Source: Pseudoscleropodium purum
Taxonomy: Eukaryota; Streptophyta; Bryopsida; Hypnales; Brachytheciaceae
DNA: 64,000 nucleotides
Assembly: GCA_963969395.1 (NCBI GenBank)
Contig: OZ017798.1
Location: forward strand, 20,328,173-20,392,172
Reading direction: 5' to 3'
Both the position numbers and the translations under genes were made by a program. The notes beneath the pieces are model-generated. The model saw only the letters and a program-made list of their open reading frames with translations, was not told the DNA's origin and ran no database searches. The first letter of the stretch is position 1; every line of letters starts with the position of its first letter. Shown here in pieces: positions 34,000 through 45,709 of this stretch.

Positions 34000-36598
34000 A
34001 TGGTGCACTCCAGCACGCATCTGGCCTTCTGCTGGCATTTCGAACAAGTCTTTGATGATTTCCTGCTGTCAAAATTCAAGTCTGCCGGAGAGGACAGCAG
34101 CAGTATTGAACGTGAAGAACACCGGAAGAAGAGCCGGCAACAGAAATTCAGAGAGCAGGGAGGCCCTTCGAAAGAATCACTACGACGGTCGCACATTGTT
34201 TCCATTCTTCGACAAATCCCGGCGTTACCGGGTCTTGGGGTTGAGTGTCGGCATCACGGCAATCGGACGACAGAATTGGAAGAAGAAGATGAAGAAGAAG
34301 AAGAAGAAGAAGGGAGTTCGCAGGAGCTTCCTATGGACGTGAGGTGGCCCTTCTCTGCCGTGTCTGAGCTTGGAGAAGAGGAAATTCTCAGGGTAGATTG
34401 GAATGCCATTCCTGCCTGTGCAGATCCGTTGCGAGGATTTGGATATAAGACACGAGTTTCTCCCACGGAACAGAGAAGCTCGCGTAGAAAAGAGGCTCGT
34501 GGTGGAGGGGATTGTTGCCATGACGACGGTAGAGAGGAGGGCAAGTTAGTTCGCGGAGGGAGGAAGAGATCGCAGGTGGAGAGCATTGCAACGGCTCTTA
34601 AGTTGCTCAACCTTCCCGCAGGTATCTTTTCAATAGTCGGAAGTTTGTTTTGAAGTTCGTAATTATTGGTGACAAGGGTTTAGGGTTTTGAGATTTGATT
34701 TTGAGATCATTTTAAGGTCGAGGACACTCTTTCCGTCACTTTAAGCATATTAACCAAGATTTAGGAGTGTGTTTTTATTTGAAGATCAGTATAGAGATGT
34801 GGAGGGGTCACTTTGGGTAGAAGAGTCGATCTCTTAAGATCAATTTTTTTATCACTCGATGCATGGTGATTCCTTATGCAGTCATTAAAAGTGTTAGATT
34901 GTGGACAGTATTGATGGGACAGTAGACAACTCAATTTGCATTCAAAGATCTGCTGCCTTAGACATTTAACCAAAGTCATGCTTGCACTTAACTCGCTAAT
35001 TGAAAGCCAACCGATTGTATTGGATGAAATCAGTTGCTGTTGGTAACAGGAGTTAGTATGGGATCAACTCCCTAGTGGTTTTAGTATGTCTACCTTACGA
35101 TTTGAGCCAAGTCGAGAGGTTCTGCAAAATCTTTTGCAGATTTCTACATTTTTTTTCCCCAGTGAACTGAAATATTATTTGTCTGCGCAGGTTCTGTGGT
35201 GGTGGATTTTGGGAGTGGTTCAGGCGCTCTTTCACTTCCTCTCGCTTGTCTGTTCAAAGAATTCACCTTCGTATGCGTGGACTACAAACAGGAGAGCTTA
35301 AGGCTGCTTGACCTGCGAGCTCAAGCAGCACTGTTAACCAATCTTTCTACCTGGCAGGTATGTAAGCAGCTTTGCTGCACCTGAAGTTGCCGCGCATTGA
35401 ACCCTCTCTAATGACACTCTGTACAAGCTCATTCCCTTTATATTTTCAGAATCTTCATGTTGTGTACATTTCTTATCGGTCAAATTCCTCATGTCAAGTT
35501 GCGTAGACATGTGAGAGGAGCGCATTTATCCCACTCAATGGAATGCGATTAGAGAAGGTTGGGTATATGCAATAATAGCGTGGTTCGTCGTCTGATACAT
35601 TTTATTTTAGTGCCTGCCATTGCAATCTCTTCAAAGTTTGATACCGAGAATGGTACTTCATGTTGCATAACCATCAGCATCGAGGGAGTTTATCGATCAG
35701 TCTATTCAAGGTCTTATAATCTTCCTCTTTGGTCTGGTCCCTAAAATTTCATTATAATGTCCGTATCTTGATTTGTGCTGAATGAACCAACTGACAGGGT
35801 CAGATTGAAGACTACTTGGAGCCATTTGATGCGTGTGTGGCCCTCCATGCTTGCGGACATGCTACTGATCTTGCGCTCATGCAAGCTCTCAGATGGCGGG
35901 CAGGTTACGTTGTTTCTCCATGTTGTGTTGGCAAAATTCAATTTGCAGTTGGATCGCCTTCATGTACTGGAATCGTTTATGACACTAATAGTTATACTCC
36001 TGAGAATTTAAAGACTGCAGTAGCTTCTAAAAACGGGTATGTTTTTCCTAACCTTCGTAATTCTGGAAATGCGAGTGTTCATATAATTGATATAAGTAAT
36101 CATTTACCAAATGCTGTAGTCTTGAAAAAATACGAAATAGAGAAGCTCAAGTTTAGTGCTGAAACTCTTAGAAATAGCCATGTGGCGTCATTGACTAAGA
36201 CAGTGACTTCCAAACAAGAGATATATGAAAGTTTATCGGAAGTAATTAATCATACAGATAATGCTACAGAGATGCAAGCAGAATGTGAAAGTTTGCCTAT
36301 ACAAAAGTCAGGGGTAGGAGTTCCCTGTTTGACATATCCTAGATCCCAGTGGCTAAGAGCAGTAATTACAACTGATGATTTTCTACTCCTGGCACGAACG
36401 GCAGACTGGAGTAGCTATGATTATGATACTTGGACTAGTCGACTGCACTCGCTTTGTAAAGTGATGGTAGAGTTGGACAGGAACCAGGCATCGCAAGAGC
36501 TTGGCTACCGCTCTAGTCTTCTCTCTTTAGCTGATCATAAGGCTGGTGTCGTTGGGGTAAGTCATATTCTTGTGGGCAAGCCTCCCTCAATAAAATGA
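34000..36598 (+). CDS. GSTCD-like SAM-dependent methyltransferase (Methyltransf_32 type)
   Basis: Three exons: 34000-34621, 35191-35357, 35798-36598; about 529 aa. Residues 1-207 (exon 1) are charged, with an acidic run around EEDEEEEEEEG coded by GAA repeats; they probably serve for binding rather than catalysis. Exon 2 opens with the SAM-binding motif VVVDFGSGSG (residues 210-219), followed by VDYKQESLRLLDLRA. Exon 3 has VALHACGHATD (277-287) and VVSPCCVGK (301-309). This order (GxGxG, LHACG, SPCC.GK) matches the methyltransferase domain shared by GSTCD-like proteins and plant homologues. The middle (about 310-440) is a variable insert, and the C-terminus again looks conserved (AVITTDDFLLLARTADWS). 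The substrate is unknown. Start: 34000 is the first in-frame ATG, but ATGs at 33917, 33957, 33971 and 33981 lie before it, so the true start may differ. Confidence 0.82.
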
Positions 36599-37329
36599 TC
36601 GCTACCGTAGTTCAAAGAGGAATTCTGCTCACCATTTGTGCAAAATTGAAATAGCTGCATCTTTCTTTCATGTTCATGCAGTTGTAGAGGAAAAATAGTT
36701 GGCAAAGATTTAAGGGCTTCATGGATGTCTGTTTATGCTTGCTTCTCATTGCCTACTGCGTTTCCACTTGTATCTCCAACGGAACGGAGACTTGATTTGT
36801 ATAGAGGCCATGAAGACTGAAAAGTAATTTGGGTACAGGCGAAAGGTCATACTTGAACCTTGACAGATTGCGTTGAGTTCTGATACAGATCTGGTGGAAT
36901 CGTTTGTTGCCTGTATTGTAATAGACTTCATACAAATAGAGTTTTGGCAGGCTCCCTTGTTTGGAATGAAATATTATCCATTTTATTTTGTATAGGATTT
37001 CATGTTATTCTTACCAATTCCAAACCTTAATCGACTTGAAAAGGAAAGGGACATTTTTCAATCAAATTATTAAAAAAATTGACCAAAACTGGAAATATAT
37101 CTTTTTTTGTAAACTTTGATTGAGTACAAAAGAGTAGTAGACTATTTAATGACTATGTTTAGAAAAAAATTTAACACATTTTTAGTGAGGATCATATTGT
37201 TTGAAGTTTGACATATAGACTTTGAGCTCTCTTAGAGTGAGTTTTTTTTCTCTAAGTTGAGCCTCTATCATAAAGAGTGTGGCTTTTGTTAAATTAGTGT
37301 TATATATACTATTAGTATTAGGATGTTAA

Positions 37330-38162
37330 TCCTTAAATGTGCAGGCATCCCAAAAGTGGATGTGCCTTGGTCAACCTCAACTACAACTTTTGAAATAACT
37401 ATTTTTGGAATTTGATTTCAACTAAGAAAATGAAGCTTGACAAGTTTTGTTTCTATTCCATTTTAAAGTTTTGAGAAATGTCAAAAATTGAAAGAGTTAT
37501 TGCAATTGAAAGCTTTGTGTGTTAAAATCCAAATAACATTGTATAGTGTGCTTTTCACTCATATTTTCTTTTTTGTAAATGTATTTTGAATTTAAATTAC
37601 CAATTTATGTTTCTCATTCCACTCCTCATTTATAGTGAAAATTATAGATTCTTCTAACATATATTGTATTTGATATAATTTTATTTCGAACTTTAGCTTT
37701 GAAAGATTACAATAGTTTTTTTTTCTTCAAAATTATTGAAAAAATACAAAATAAATTGAAAATTTATTTTTCTACTAGCTAAAAATATAAAAAATTTGTA
37801 CATCAATTCAATAAAAGGATAAATTTGGTTTAATAGTCCACTTTGACTTTAAAGTGTTTGATGAGGCTATTTTGGGTGTAAAAAAAAAAATAACCAATTG
37901 AAAAATTTTCATACTAATCACCATTGCTACTTTTACCTCTTGAGAAAATTTCAAATAATTTGGATTGTTTTTGCTTTTTTTACTCATTTATGTTCATTTT
38001 TTGCAACAAAAATGATAACAATTGGAAATTTTCAAAGTGATATAAAATTCAAGGTTTCAAGTAGTAAAAATATCAGATTATTGCTTGAACACTATTGAAA
38101 AGGCTAAAGTTAGCTTAAATAAGAAGTTTGACCATTTCACAATGGATCAAGTCCTTAAGGGG
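37330..38162. mobile_element. TTAA-flanked element, copy B1
   Basis: 833 bp between TTAA at 37326-37329 and at 38163-38166. The left end is TCCTTAAATGTG and the right end GTCCTTAAGGGG. It is homologous over its length to 56223-57081 (shared GGCATCC, CTTGGTCAACCT, GGAATTTGATTTCAACTA, GACCATTTCACAATG). No open frame for a transposase. Confidence 0.72.
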
Positions 38163-38194
38163 TTAAATTCTTTTGTCTACAATTATGTGTCCAA

Positions 38195-38366
38195 ATAGTG
38201 CAAGTGATATTAATGTGCTAAAGTCACACTATTTTGAATTAGTACAGTTTGCAATATCATTCTATTGCACTACTTTCCGCAGAAATGAATGTTTATGATG
38301 ACATTAATATTTATGTTTATGTGACACAAATTTCACCCTTCAATAATAGGGTAAATCAATGTAGTG
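38195..38366. mobile_element. MITE-like repeat E, copy 3
   Basis: About 172 bp directly right of element B1. It has GTGCTAAAGTCACACTATTT near the left and GTAAATCAATGTAGTG at the right, matching the copy at 16458. Non-coding. Confidence 0.6.
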
Positions 38367-40806
38367 TACTTGGTCAAGGTCAACAAAAAAATAACTCTAA
38401 AAATGGATACTGAAATTTTTGGAAATTAATTTTGTAGAAACATATTTCTTTGGTATGGACAAAAAGGAGACTGTTACAAAATATTGTAAAAAAAATTCCT
38501 AGTTTGGGGCAGATTCCGTCCATGATATTTGAGTATATCAGAGAGGGTTTAGCAGGATTGGTATTCTGTTTCATCTGGTTTTGCGATGGCGGTTGTGTGT
38601 GCCTTCTTCCTCCTGGAATGTTGTGTTGTTATGCAGTGTCGACGTTGTTGCTGAGCAGTGACGAACTCGGCTCGCTACTCATAGTTCTCCTCTGGATTTG
38701 CTGGAGACACCGCAGCTTCTGGACGCGTCAGTCTTCTATACTACACCTGTGATTGCTTGAAGACAACAATCTAAAATATTTATAGAAGTGATCGATCTGT
38801 AATCTTAGAGCGACAAAGAGACAACTTATGCTTCGAAAGTACAGTGAATATTCATTTTGCGTTCCTTCGCAATCTGCTTGGTTCCACCTAGTTTTGCCAG
38901 ATCTGGAAGCAAGGTAGCTAGACTCAAAGATTCGTTTGATTCGCTTCCTCGTGCAGGTAGACAAATCGTTGTTTCAAAAGCAGGATATATGTTTCTTCGA
39001 ATTAGTCTTGCAGCTCATTCAATTCGTACACTAATCTTAAGAGTCTTGGTAACAAATCTGTATCTTGTTCGGTCGTAGCTAGATTTCATCGAAACATGGT
39101 ATCCGGTCGTTTTCTCGATCGAGTCTTCGAACCACTTTTCGTGCAGATCTAGCTAGCCAGTACGTCGGTCGAGGTGAAATATATTCCCTTGTAGTTGTAA
39201 GATGTGCCATGAACAAGAAATATAAAGAGCTCTGGTACGTACGTCTCGGGCTATGGAGACCTGTTGCATCATTCATATCGATCTCTAAAGAATTGGTAAT
39301 TCTTTTATGCTATCAGTTCATTGTTAATTTTCCTCTGACGCAGTTTAAGTATCTATCTATGCAAGTCGATCCAGTGGTATCTGTGTGCACTTGGAATAGT
39401 ATATATACATCAAAGCTTTTCCGGTTTGTTCCGAGGTATGATTCCAAAGCTAAAAACATGGGTTTTAGAAACCTTTGTGTGTGCTTCGTAACATGCTTGT
39501 ACGTGATCGATGAGCCTTGGGAGCCTCGCTGTATCGCTCATTGTTTCCTATTGAAAACTTGAAACCTGATATGTTGATTAAGCTTTTGAGTGTCTAATTC
39601 TGTTGAGAGATTACGATGGCGTTGAGCAAGAGATCTTAAATTTCTTTATATGGTGATAAGCTCAGCAATTTGTTTTTGTTTTATGGTTTGGCGTTCATGT
39701 GCATACTTCTTCTGGTAGTAGCGGCAAGCTTAGTCTCGCAAGTACAAAAAAATTGAAGAACAGCGAGGGGAAGCTCATGTAGATGAGATCACTTTGACTC
39801 CCTGAAACGAACTTGATGAAATTTTTGTTAAATTGGTGGTATTCCAATTCTTTGGCACCATTCAAAACAAAACAAATTTGAAACACAAATCCATGTCTAT
39901 GCTAGATTTTAGATTTTTATGTATATATATATGTGTTATAATTTTAGGCTCTAGAATTGTGCCAAATTAACAAAACTAACTACCTAGTTAGACATCTTCA
40001 CAATCTGTGTTGTCTACTCTCAAGTTTAACCTATTGGTAGCAACTAGTTATTGATGTAAATACCTATTCAGTTATCAAGTTGCATATTTTTAATTATTGA
40101 ATCTTAGAGTGGTGACTTAGTGAGGTTCGTACAAATTACTTAAGTGCTTAATATACATTGCATATGATGGTAATGAATTTATTCATAAAAGGCTTTTATT
40201 GTTAAGTTTTAGCGCTTGAATATATCATTAGAAAATTTTTAATGAAAAACTCTAAAAAGTTACAGGAAACTCATTATATATGTTCATTTTCCTTATAAGT
40301 TGACAAGTCACTCATTTGCAATGCATGTCATCCAAATATATAAATTTTCAAAATCCATGTCTTTCATTTTGAAGTATAGAAGACAAATCTATTCCTATTC
40401 ATTGCAAGTATCCTAAAACTCATAAAATGTAATGTAACCCTCCCAATTTGGATCCTACTTCACTTCTATTCTAAATCAAGTTTGACTTCATCCTTATTCA
40501 ATTTGAATGTTGGGGGTTGACAAGAAAACATCAATTTTGCACACAATCTAATCACAATAATAGAAAGGTATTGGTCTCACCCTTGTAAAAAAAGGGGATC
40601 AAAAGCTTTTTTTTACACAATCATGATTTACTAGTCCTTTAAGATAAAGAAAAATCATTGGCGGATGGTCATGTATACCCGTAGTTAAATAATTATTTGG
40701 CAGAGAATGTTGAACCTGCCTTCCGGGTACCCTTAATATAGAACTACGAAGATTTCAGACAGAGAAGTGGATAGACCGTCAGGATCCCGCTACGGATAGA
40801 TATCAT

Positions 40807-40844
40807 GGATGAACAGAGTGCGTCCGGATGAACAGAGTGCGTCG
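40807..40844 (+). repeat. Two tandem copies of a 19-bp unit
   Basis: The unit GGATGAACAGAGTGCGTCC is followed by a copy that differs only at its last base. It lies just upstream of the plastid protein gene, in the promoter or leader. Confidence 0.85.
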
Positions 40845-40942
40845 GGGTTCAGTTGATGCGGGGTTTTGCACCCTTCTCTCTCCCCCCAGTCATTCTCATC
40901 CCTTCGTCTTCCTTGCACCTCGTTGCACCAATTCTCGCAGCT

Positions 40943-42728
40943 ATGGCAGCCATGGCCACCGCCGCTGCATCAACAGGGATGGCCCGCTTGCTCTCCCCTT
41001 CCGCTTCCCGCCCCGACTTCGCTTCTGCTGCACCACCTCCCGCCTCTTTCTCGCCACTCAGACCCCATCATGCGCAACAATCCAGTCGCCAGTTGGGGTG
41101 TCTTCACGTCGCGTTCGCTCGCAATGTCCCCGCCGAGCGCAAGAGCGTCACGGCCACGCCTGCGGAACCCGAGATGTCGCCTGCGGAGCTCAAGGCCTAC
41201 GAGGAGGCCTGCGCCAAGCTGGAGGGCACGACGCCTGATTTTTGGGAGGGCGAGAAATGGGAACCGTTCGGGTTTACGCTGCAGTACTTGTGGGCGTTCG
41301 GCGTCGTTCTCTCGGTACGTTAGGGCTTAATGGGATTTGGAAGGAATTGAATATTGTCGGGGATTTTGAACGTAATTTATTGATGAGGAGAATTCTGGGA
41401 GTACAGTAATCTGCCGTTGTGGTAGAAATTGTGTTGTTCGCTGCTTTCGGCTGTTTGAAGTCTTGGTAAGTTAGGGTTTGGGGGGGGGTTGAATGAATTG
41501 GATGTTGTCTAGCTTTGAAGCGTAATTGGTGGATGTGCTGTATTTGGGGAGTACAGTAATGTGCCGTAGTGGTAGTAATTGTGCCGTTCGCTGCTTTCGG
41601 TTTTCTGAAGTTGCTCAGATGTCTTGCGTTTGTAGAATGTTAAAGTTATAGAGCTTGTCTCGGAAGCTAGTACTCGAAGAGAGTAATTTCCAGAATAGAT
41701 TTTCATCGGTTATAATTGGCGTGCATAATTTCTTCTTTCTACTAATACATTGGTTACCTTTCTTGAAGTTTCTTAATTGATTTAATCCAATTCCTATAGA
41801 TATGGAAGCGTGTACTTTGGGCCATTTGGGCTTATAGGAGTTAAGGACTACGTCTCGATTACAGATCGATTCATGGATTATTCACGGGTTGTCGAATTTT
41901 TATCTAAAAGCTGGCCCTCCGAGGGAAACTGATGGAGAAGTTTACCAGAAAATTGGAAGAGCGGGAGTTTTATCTACAATTTAATCTTGTAGGGTTTGCA
42001 TTCTGGCGTTATTACCAGAATCTCATACCAGCTTGATGCTAGTAGAGAATTGGGAAGTGCTTACCGCATCCTTAAAAATTCAGACCATGGTTGAATGAAG
42101 TGGTTGCATATGGTCTGTATGGAGTGAATGTACCCACTCACTACTCCAGACAAATTCACTATAATGAGAACCCAAACGCCCTAAATTTTCTGTGTTCATC
42201 GTTCTTAGACTTTGATTTGGGGTATGAAGGTAGAGGATCTCGTTCAGTTACTTTAAGCATTCCAACAAATAGTTAGGAGTGTGCTGTCATAGCAAGATCA
42301 CTCATTAGAGTTCACAGGAGAGCTCACTTTAGTTACTACAAGATTACTCTTGAGATCAAATTGATCCTTCACTTAATGTATTGGATGATTTCTTATACCA
42401 TCATTCAAAGTGGGAGGTTGTAGACTTTATTGAGGGGACAGCAGCCAACTCCATTTCCATTCGGCCATGGACATGCTTACACCACTTGGTCATTGAAAGC
42501 TATCCAAGTACCTGATAAGATGAGTTGTTGGTACCACAGATCAGTCCAGAGGTTCCTTACGGTTTATTTTTTGGTTGATTGCAGATAGTAGCCTGTCTTG
42601 TGGCTGTGCGATCATACAACTTTGGGGCCACTGACTTTAAGAACACCGAAGTGTTCAAAGAGGCGATTGAGTATCAAGTGGATAGCGCTGAGGGCTCTGG
42701 TTCATCGCCATTTGAGGAAGCACCCTGA
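40943..42728 (+). CDS. Plastid-targeted single-span membrane protein, unknown function
   Basis: Two exons, 40943-41314 and 42585-42728, joined in phase 0; 171 aa. Residues 1 to about 68 are rich in Ala, Ser, Pro and Arg with few acidic residues, as in a chloroplast transit peptide. A conserved-looking stretch follows: AYEEACAKLEG, TPDFWEGEKWEPFGFTLQYL, then one membrane span (about 110-132, interrupted by the intron) and RSYNFGATDFKNTEVFKEA. The C-terminus is acidic. The pattern recalls small conserved thylakoid proteins of unknown function in plants (At2g05310 and At4g13500 come to mind, from memory only). I cannot name its role. An in-frame ATG at 40856 would add 29 residues; 40943 gives the more typical transit peptide. 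GC-rich exon 1 contrasts with AT-rich surroundings. Confidence 0.78.
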
Positions 42729-43302
42729 GGCTTGTCAGAGTTTTTTGTATAACGCTGTTTAGATGTAGAATGTATTTAGCTGGTACTTTGAGTTCTGCGC
42801 TTGGAATCCCTCAATACCGCAACTAGGGGATGTGATAAATAGCTTTCATTCTGTCAACTATATTGCAGATTTGGTTTGGGGTAGACATTTTTCGAAGAGA
42901 TGAGGGATTTCCAGGCTGATTATTATGATTGGTTCAAACGGGCTTGTTTTTCTGGCACCAATAATCTTACTTATGATTCTTCCTAGCATGAACACTGTGA
43001 CAACTGCAAATGGATTCGGGAATAATTGCAATACTCTCTGTATACTCGTGCTGAGCTCAAGGCTTAACGCCCACCGAAGGTCACCGTTTAAGCATTGTGT
43101 GTTTTAAGTTGGACAGCAGTTCTACTGTCCCGGGGCTTTCTCCAAGGCGATCATCTCTTAGTAAACACTACTGTAGTTACAGGGACAAACGTCAAGAGGA
43201 TTTCCCATTTTTTTCAGGACTATGACGAGGTCAGTAATCGATTTCTTCTTATAAATATTGTATTCTGTTATCGTGGTTTATCAAGTTGGGGTTTCTATGG
43301 TA
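42729..43302. other. Spacer before tRNA-Ile
   Basis: The 3' UTR of the plastid protein gene and the short upstream region of the tRNA gene. No other gene seen. Confidence 0.5.
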
Positions 43303-43376
43303 GCCTAATTAGCTCAGCTGGTTAGAGCGTCGTGCTAATAACGCGAAGGTCACAGGTTCGAAACCTGTATTGGGCA
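43303..43376 (+). tRNA. tRNA-Ile (anticodon AAT)
   Basis: Full cloverleaf by eye. The acceptor stem GCCTAAT (43303-43309) pairs with ATTGGGC (43369-43375) in seven pairs, one of them G-U. D arm GCTC/GAGC, anticodon stem TCGTG/CGCGA, loop CTAATAA with anticodon AAT (43337-43339, read as IAU), T arm ACAGG/CCTGT with TTCGAAA loop; discriminator A at 43376. The body matches the eukaryotic tRNA-Ile(AAT), but the acceptor stem is unusual (I expect GGCCCAT). No intron, and CCA is not encoded. Confidence 0.92.
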
Positions 43377-43380
43377 TTTT
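43377..43380 (+). terminator. RNA polymerase III terminator
   Basis: TTTT run directly after the tRNA discriminator base, the standard Pol III stop signal. Confidence 0.75.
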
Positions 43381-43720
43381 GCCTTTCAAAGGGGGACGTT
43401 GTACCTCTATGAACATTTTGTGGGGAATTTTTACCTACTTTTAGATCATTTTCCTTCCGAGAGATTTTAATACCTTTTTACACATTTTGAGCCTCCGGGT
43501 ATATTTTAGATGTTTTTTCATTGTTACTATGAGTTTAGAATTCAAAGTTAGCCTGATACTCTTCTTGTGTTTGGCAGTAAAGGATTCCGAGTTGTTTTGT
43601 CTCTAGAACTAAGGGATTTTTATCTCTGGAGGTAAGGCGTGATAATCGTCTTGTCCTTGGATGAATTGCACTCAAACTTGGTAGTTATCACATGATTATG
43701 GGACCCGAAAGGTTTGTTAA

Positions 43721-44381
43721 CCATTAAGACATTTGCAGCAAAATCTGCAACCGAGTTGACAAAATGAAATTGCAGGTATGTGTGTAACCCACTAAAGGAC
43801 CGTAAAGCCACCACATGGCTTTTGCAACTATATTTGTAGAAAATTTGACATGTGAACCTCACTAATAGTTAGTGAACAACAAAGAGACCCTAAATGATTT
43901 TTCAACTAAATTCATTGGTGCAATTTCATCAAGAAATGATCAAGTGTGATTTCTGGTGAATTTTTTGAGAATAGAAAAGGCACTATGAGCTGTCACTTCA
44001 CATTCTCATATCTTTTTTTCCACATCTCAAACTGATTTGAAAAAAACTATACATCATTATTATGATGAAATGTACCTGTGGGGAAAAAAATCAGAGTTTC
44101 TACAGCACTTTTGAGCATTCCAATTTCAACATTTTGATTTTTGCATATGTACAAAGTATCACCTAACCAAACATCTTTCATCAATCCTGTCAATAATGGT
44201 ATATTCACTACAATTGTACAATTTTGTTGATCTTTTTTTCATAGGAAAGCTACATAAGTCTTCTTTCATTTCAACAGGGGCAATCATCAAAATTATTCCA
44301 CACAAATGAAGAATTATGCTTGTTACAAGAGCTAATCATGAAAACAAGAGCTATCCTCAAACATCCCCAGTCCTTTAGGGG
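43721..44381. mobile_element. Possible TTAA-flanked element
   Basis: The right end TCCTTTAGGGG is followed by TTAA (44382-44385), matching the end of the element at 61657-62575. The left end is uncertain; TTAA followed by CCATTAAGAC at 43717-43730 is the best candidate and gives about 661 bp. Confidence 0.35.
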
Positions 44382-45709
44382 TTAATAATGTTGGGTGCAA
44401 CAATAGAACTTGCAAGATTTGCAATGGAAGTCTGTTTGGAAGTCAAGATTTGGAAGTCCCTGCCCTTAAACTGTGACCATCTATTGTGACAAACTTAACT
44501 CACTTGGTTTTATCATGAAGACACCTCCACTGCCACTAAGCAAGATTATTCATCCCTACTTAGTAACGTATAGTTAAGTAAAATAGCATTCAACCAAAAC
44601 GTTGTGAAAGCAAGATGTCCGCTTTATTACATAATTTGAATCCGTGAGAAAAGTGTGGACAGATATGCGCCCTTATAAACAATCTAGGAATGCACTCAAA
44701 GCCTCAAGCCCAGATATGTATTTCTGTGATGGTAATCTGTACCAACCACGTTAACAAAAGAATGCAGAATGTTTTCTCGTAAGTATTCTTTTGCAGAGCA
44801 ACCCCAAGCTAGTCCTGAGCAGCTCCTCCGTTCCCCAGTGTTTATCTCCAAAAATACATACGTCATACGACACATGCAGAAGCTAAGACCTGGTGCAAAA
44901 CGTCTCCAAATTAGTTCGGCGAACACCAGCAAACGATTTAAACACGTAGAATCCCAGACCTGCAATACAAAACAATTCTTCAGACGCACCACAATTGGTC
45001 ACAAATGTTCAACTAATGATGAACGTTTTGAAAAGTCGCATTGGTAATTGTTCAGGGAGCTTCGAGAAAGATCATAAAACATAGCAATGGATGCTCTATA
45101 TTATTAAGTCACATAGATATTTTGGACGATTTCCTTTGAGTTTTGACATGATCTTACTTATTTTATCACTTGTATTCTTCATTAAAATATGTCGTGTTTG
45201 AAGAGGAATCAAAATCTACACTACTTCACTACATCAAATACAATGTCATAGGGTTTTGCTCGAGATAGATATCATTACCAACTTTATTGCTTGTCAGCAT
45301 TCAGAGGAAGGCAAGGTCGCTGGATAGTAGACTTCCAAAATAAACCCTGTACACCAAAACAAAAAAAATACACTATTTAGATTAGAAGTAGTCACATCCA
45401 CCCCAAAGCATGTCCAAACTTTTAGTCGGAAGCAATCTGCTCGACACTGAATCACAAAAACTAAAAACACTCCAGCACCTCATTTCTTGCTTCACCTATT
45501 AGGTCTTCCTGAAATGCAACCTCAGTGCTCCTCTCAATTTCAGGTGACCCTTAAGTTTCAAGTAGAGCGTACCATAAATTTCACTAGCAAGGTCAAATGA
45601 AAGGATCAAAACCCACAAGAAGTGCGGGCTTGTAAACCGTATTGGGGAAGGAGCAAGCACGTAAGAATAAGAGTGCGATGTCTCGAGTTGAGGGAATATT
45701 AAAAAGTAC

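Larger units (their letters stand above)
36599..40942. other. Spacer between the methyltransferase and the plastid protein gene
   Basis: The 3' UTR of the methyltransferase, then the TTAA-flanked element B1 (37330-38162), repeat E copy 3 (38195-38366), a block of more balanced base composition (about 38450-39600) with short open frames I cannot identify, and AT-rich DNA up to the promoter at about 40700. Confidence 0.5.
43377..45709. other. Spacer with possible 3' UTR exon of the gar2-like gene
   Basis: The left two thirds are AT-rich, with a TTAA-flanked element end at 44381 (GTCCTTTAGGGG then TTAA; left end perhaps at 43721). The stretch 44620-44965 on the minus strand follows a strong acceptor (TTTTGTATTGCAG) and ends near an AATAAA-like site, so it may be a spliced 3' UTR exon of the gar2-like gene or a separate small exon. 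Confidence 0.4.

Noticed and set aside
34225..34610. Ser-rich minus-strand frames opposite the methyltransferase exon 1
   Set aside because: They are opened by the GAA repeat and its complement; no motif.
38590..38670. Short Cys-rich ORF (MAVVCAFFLLECC...) as a secreted peptide
   Set aside because: No cleavage site pattern, no conserved spacing and no support beyond a short open frame.
40828..41330. Two other plus-strand frames overlapping exon 1 of the plastid protein gene
   Set aside because: They are out of frame with the conserved downstream exon and are opened by high G+C.
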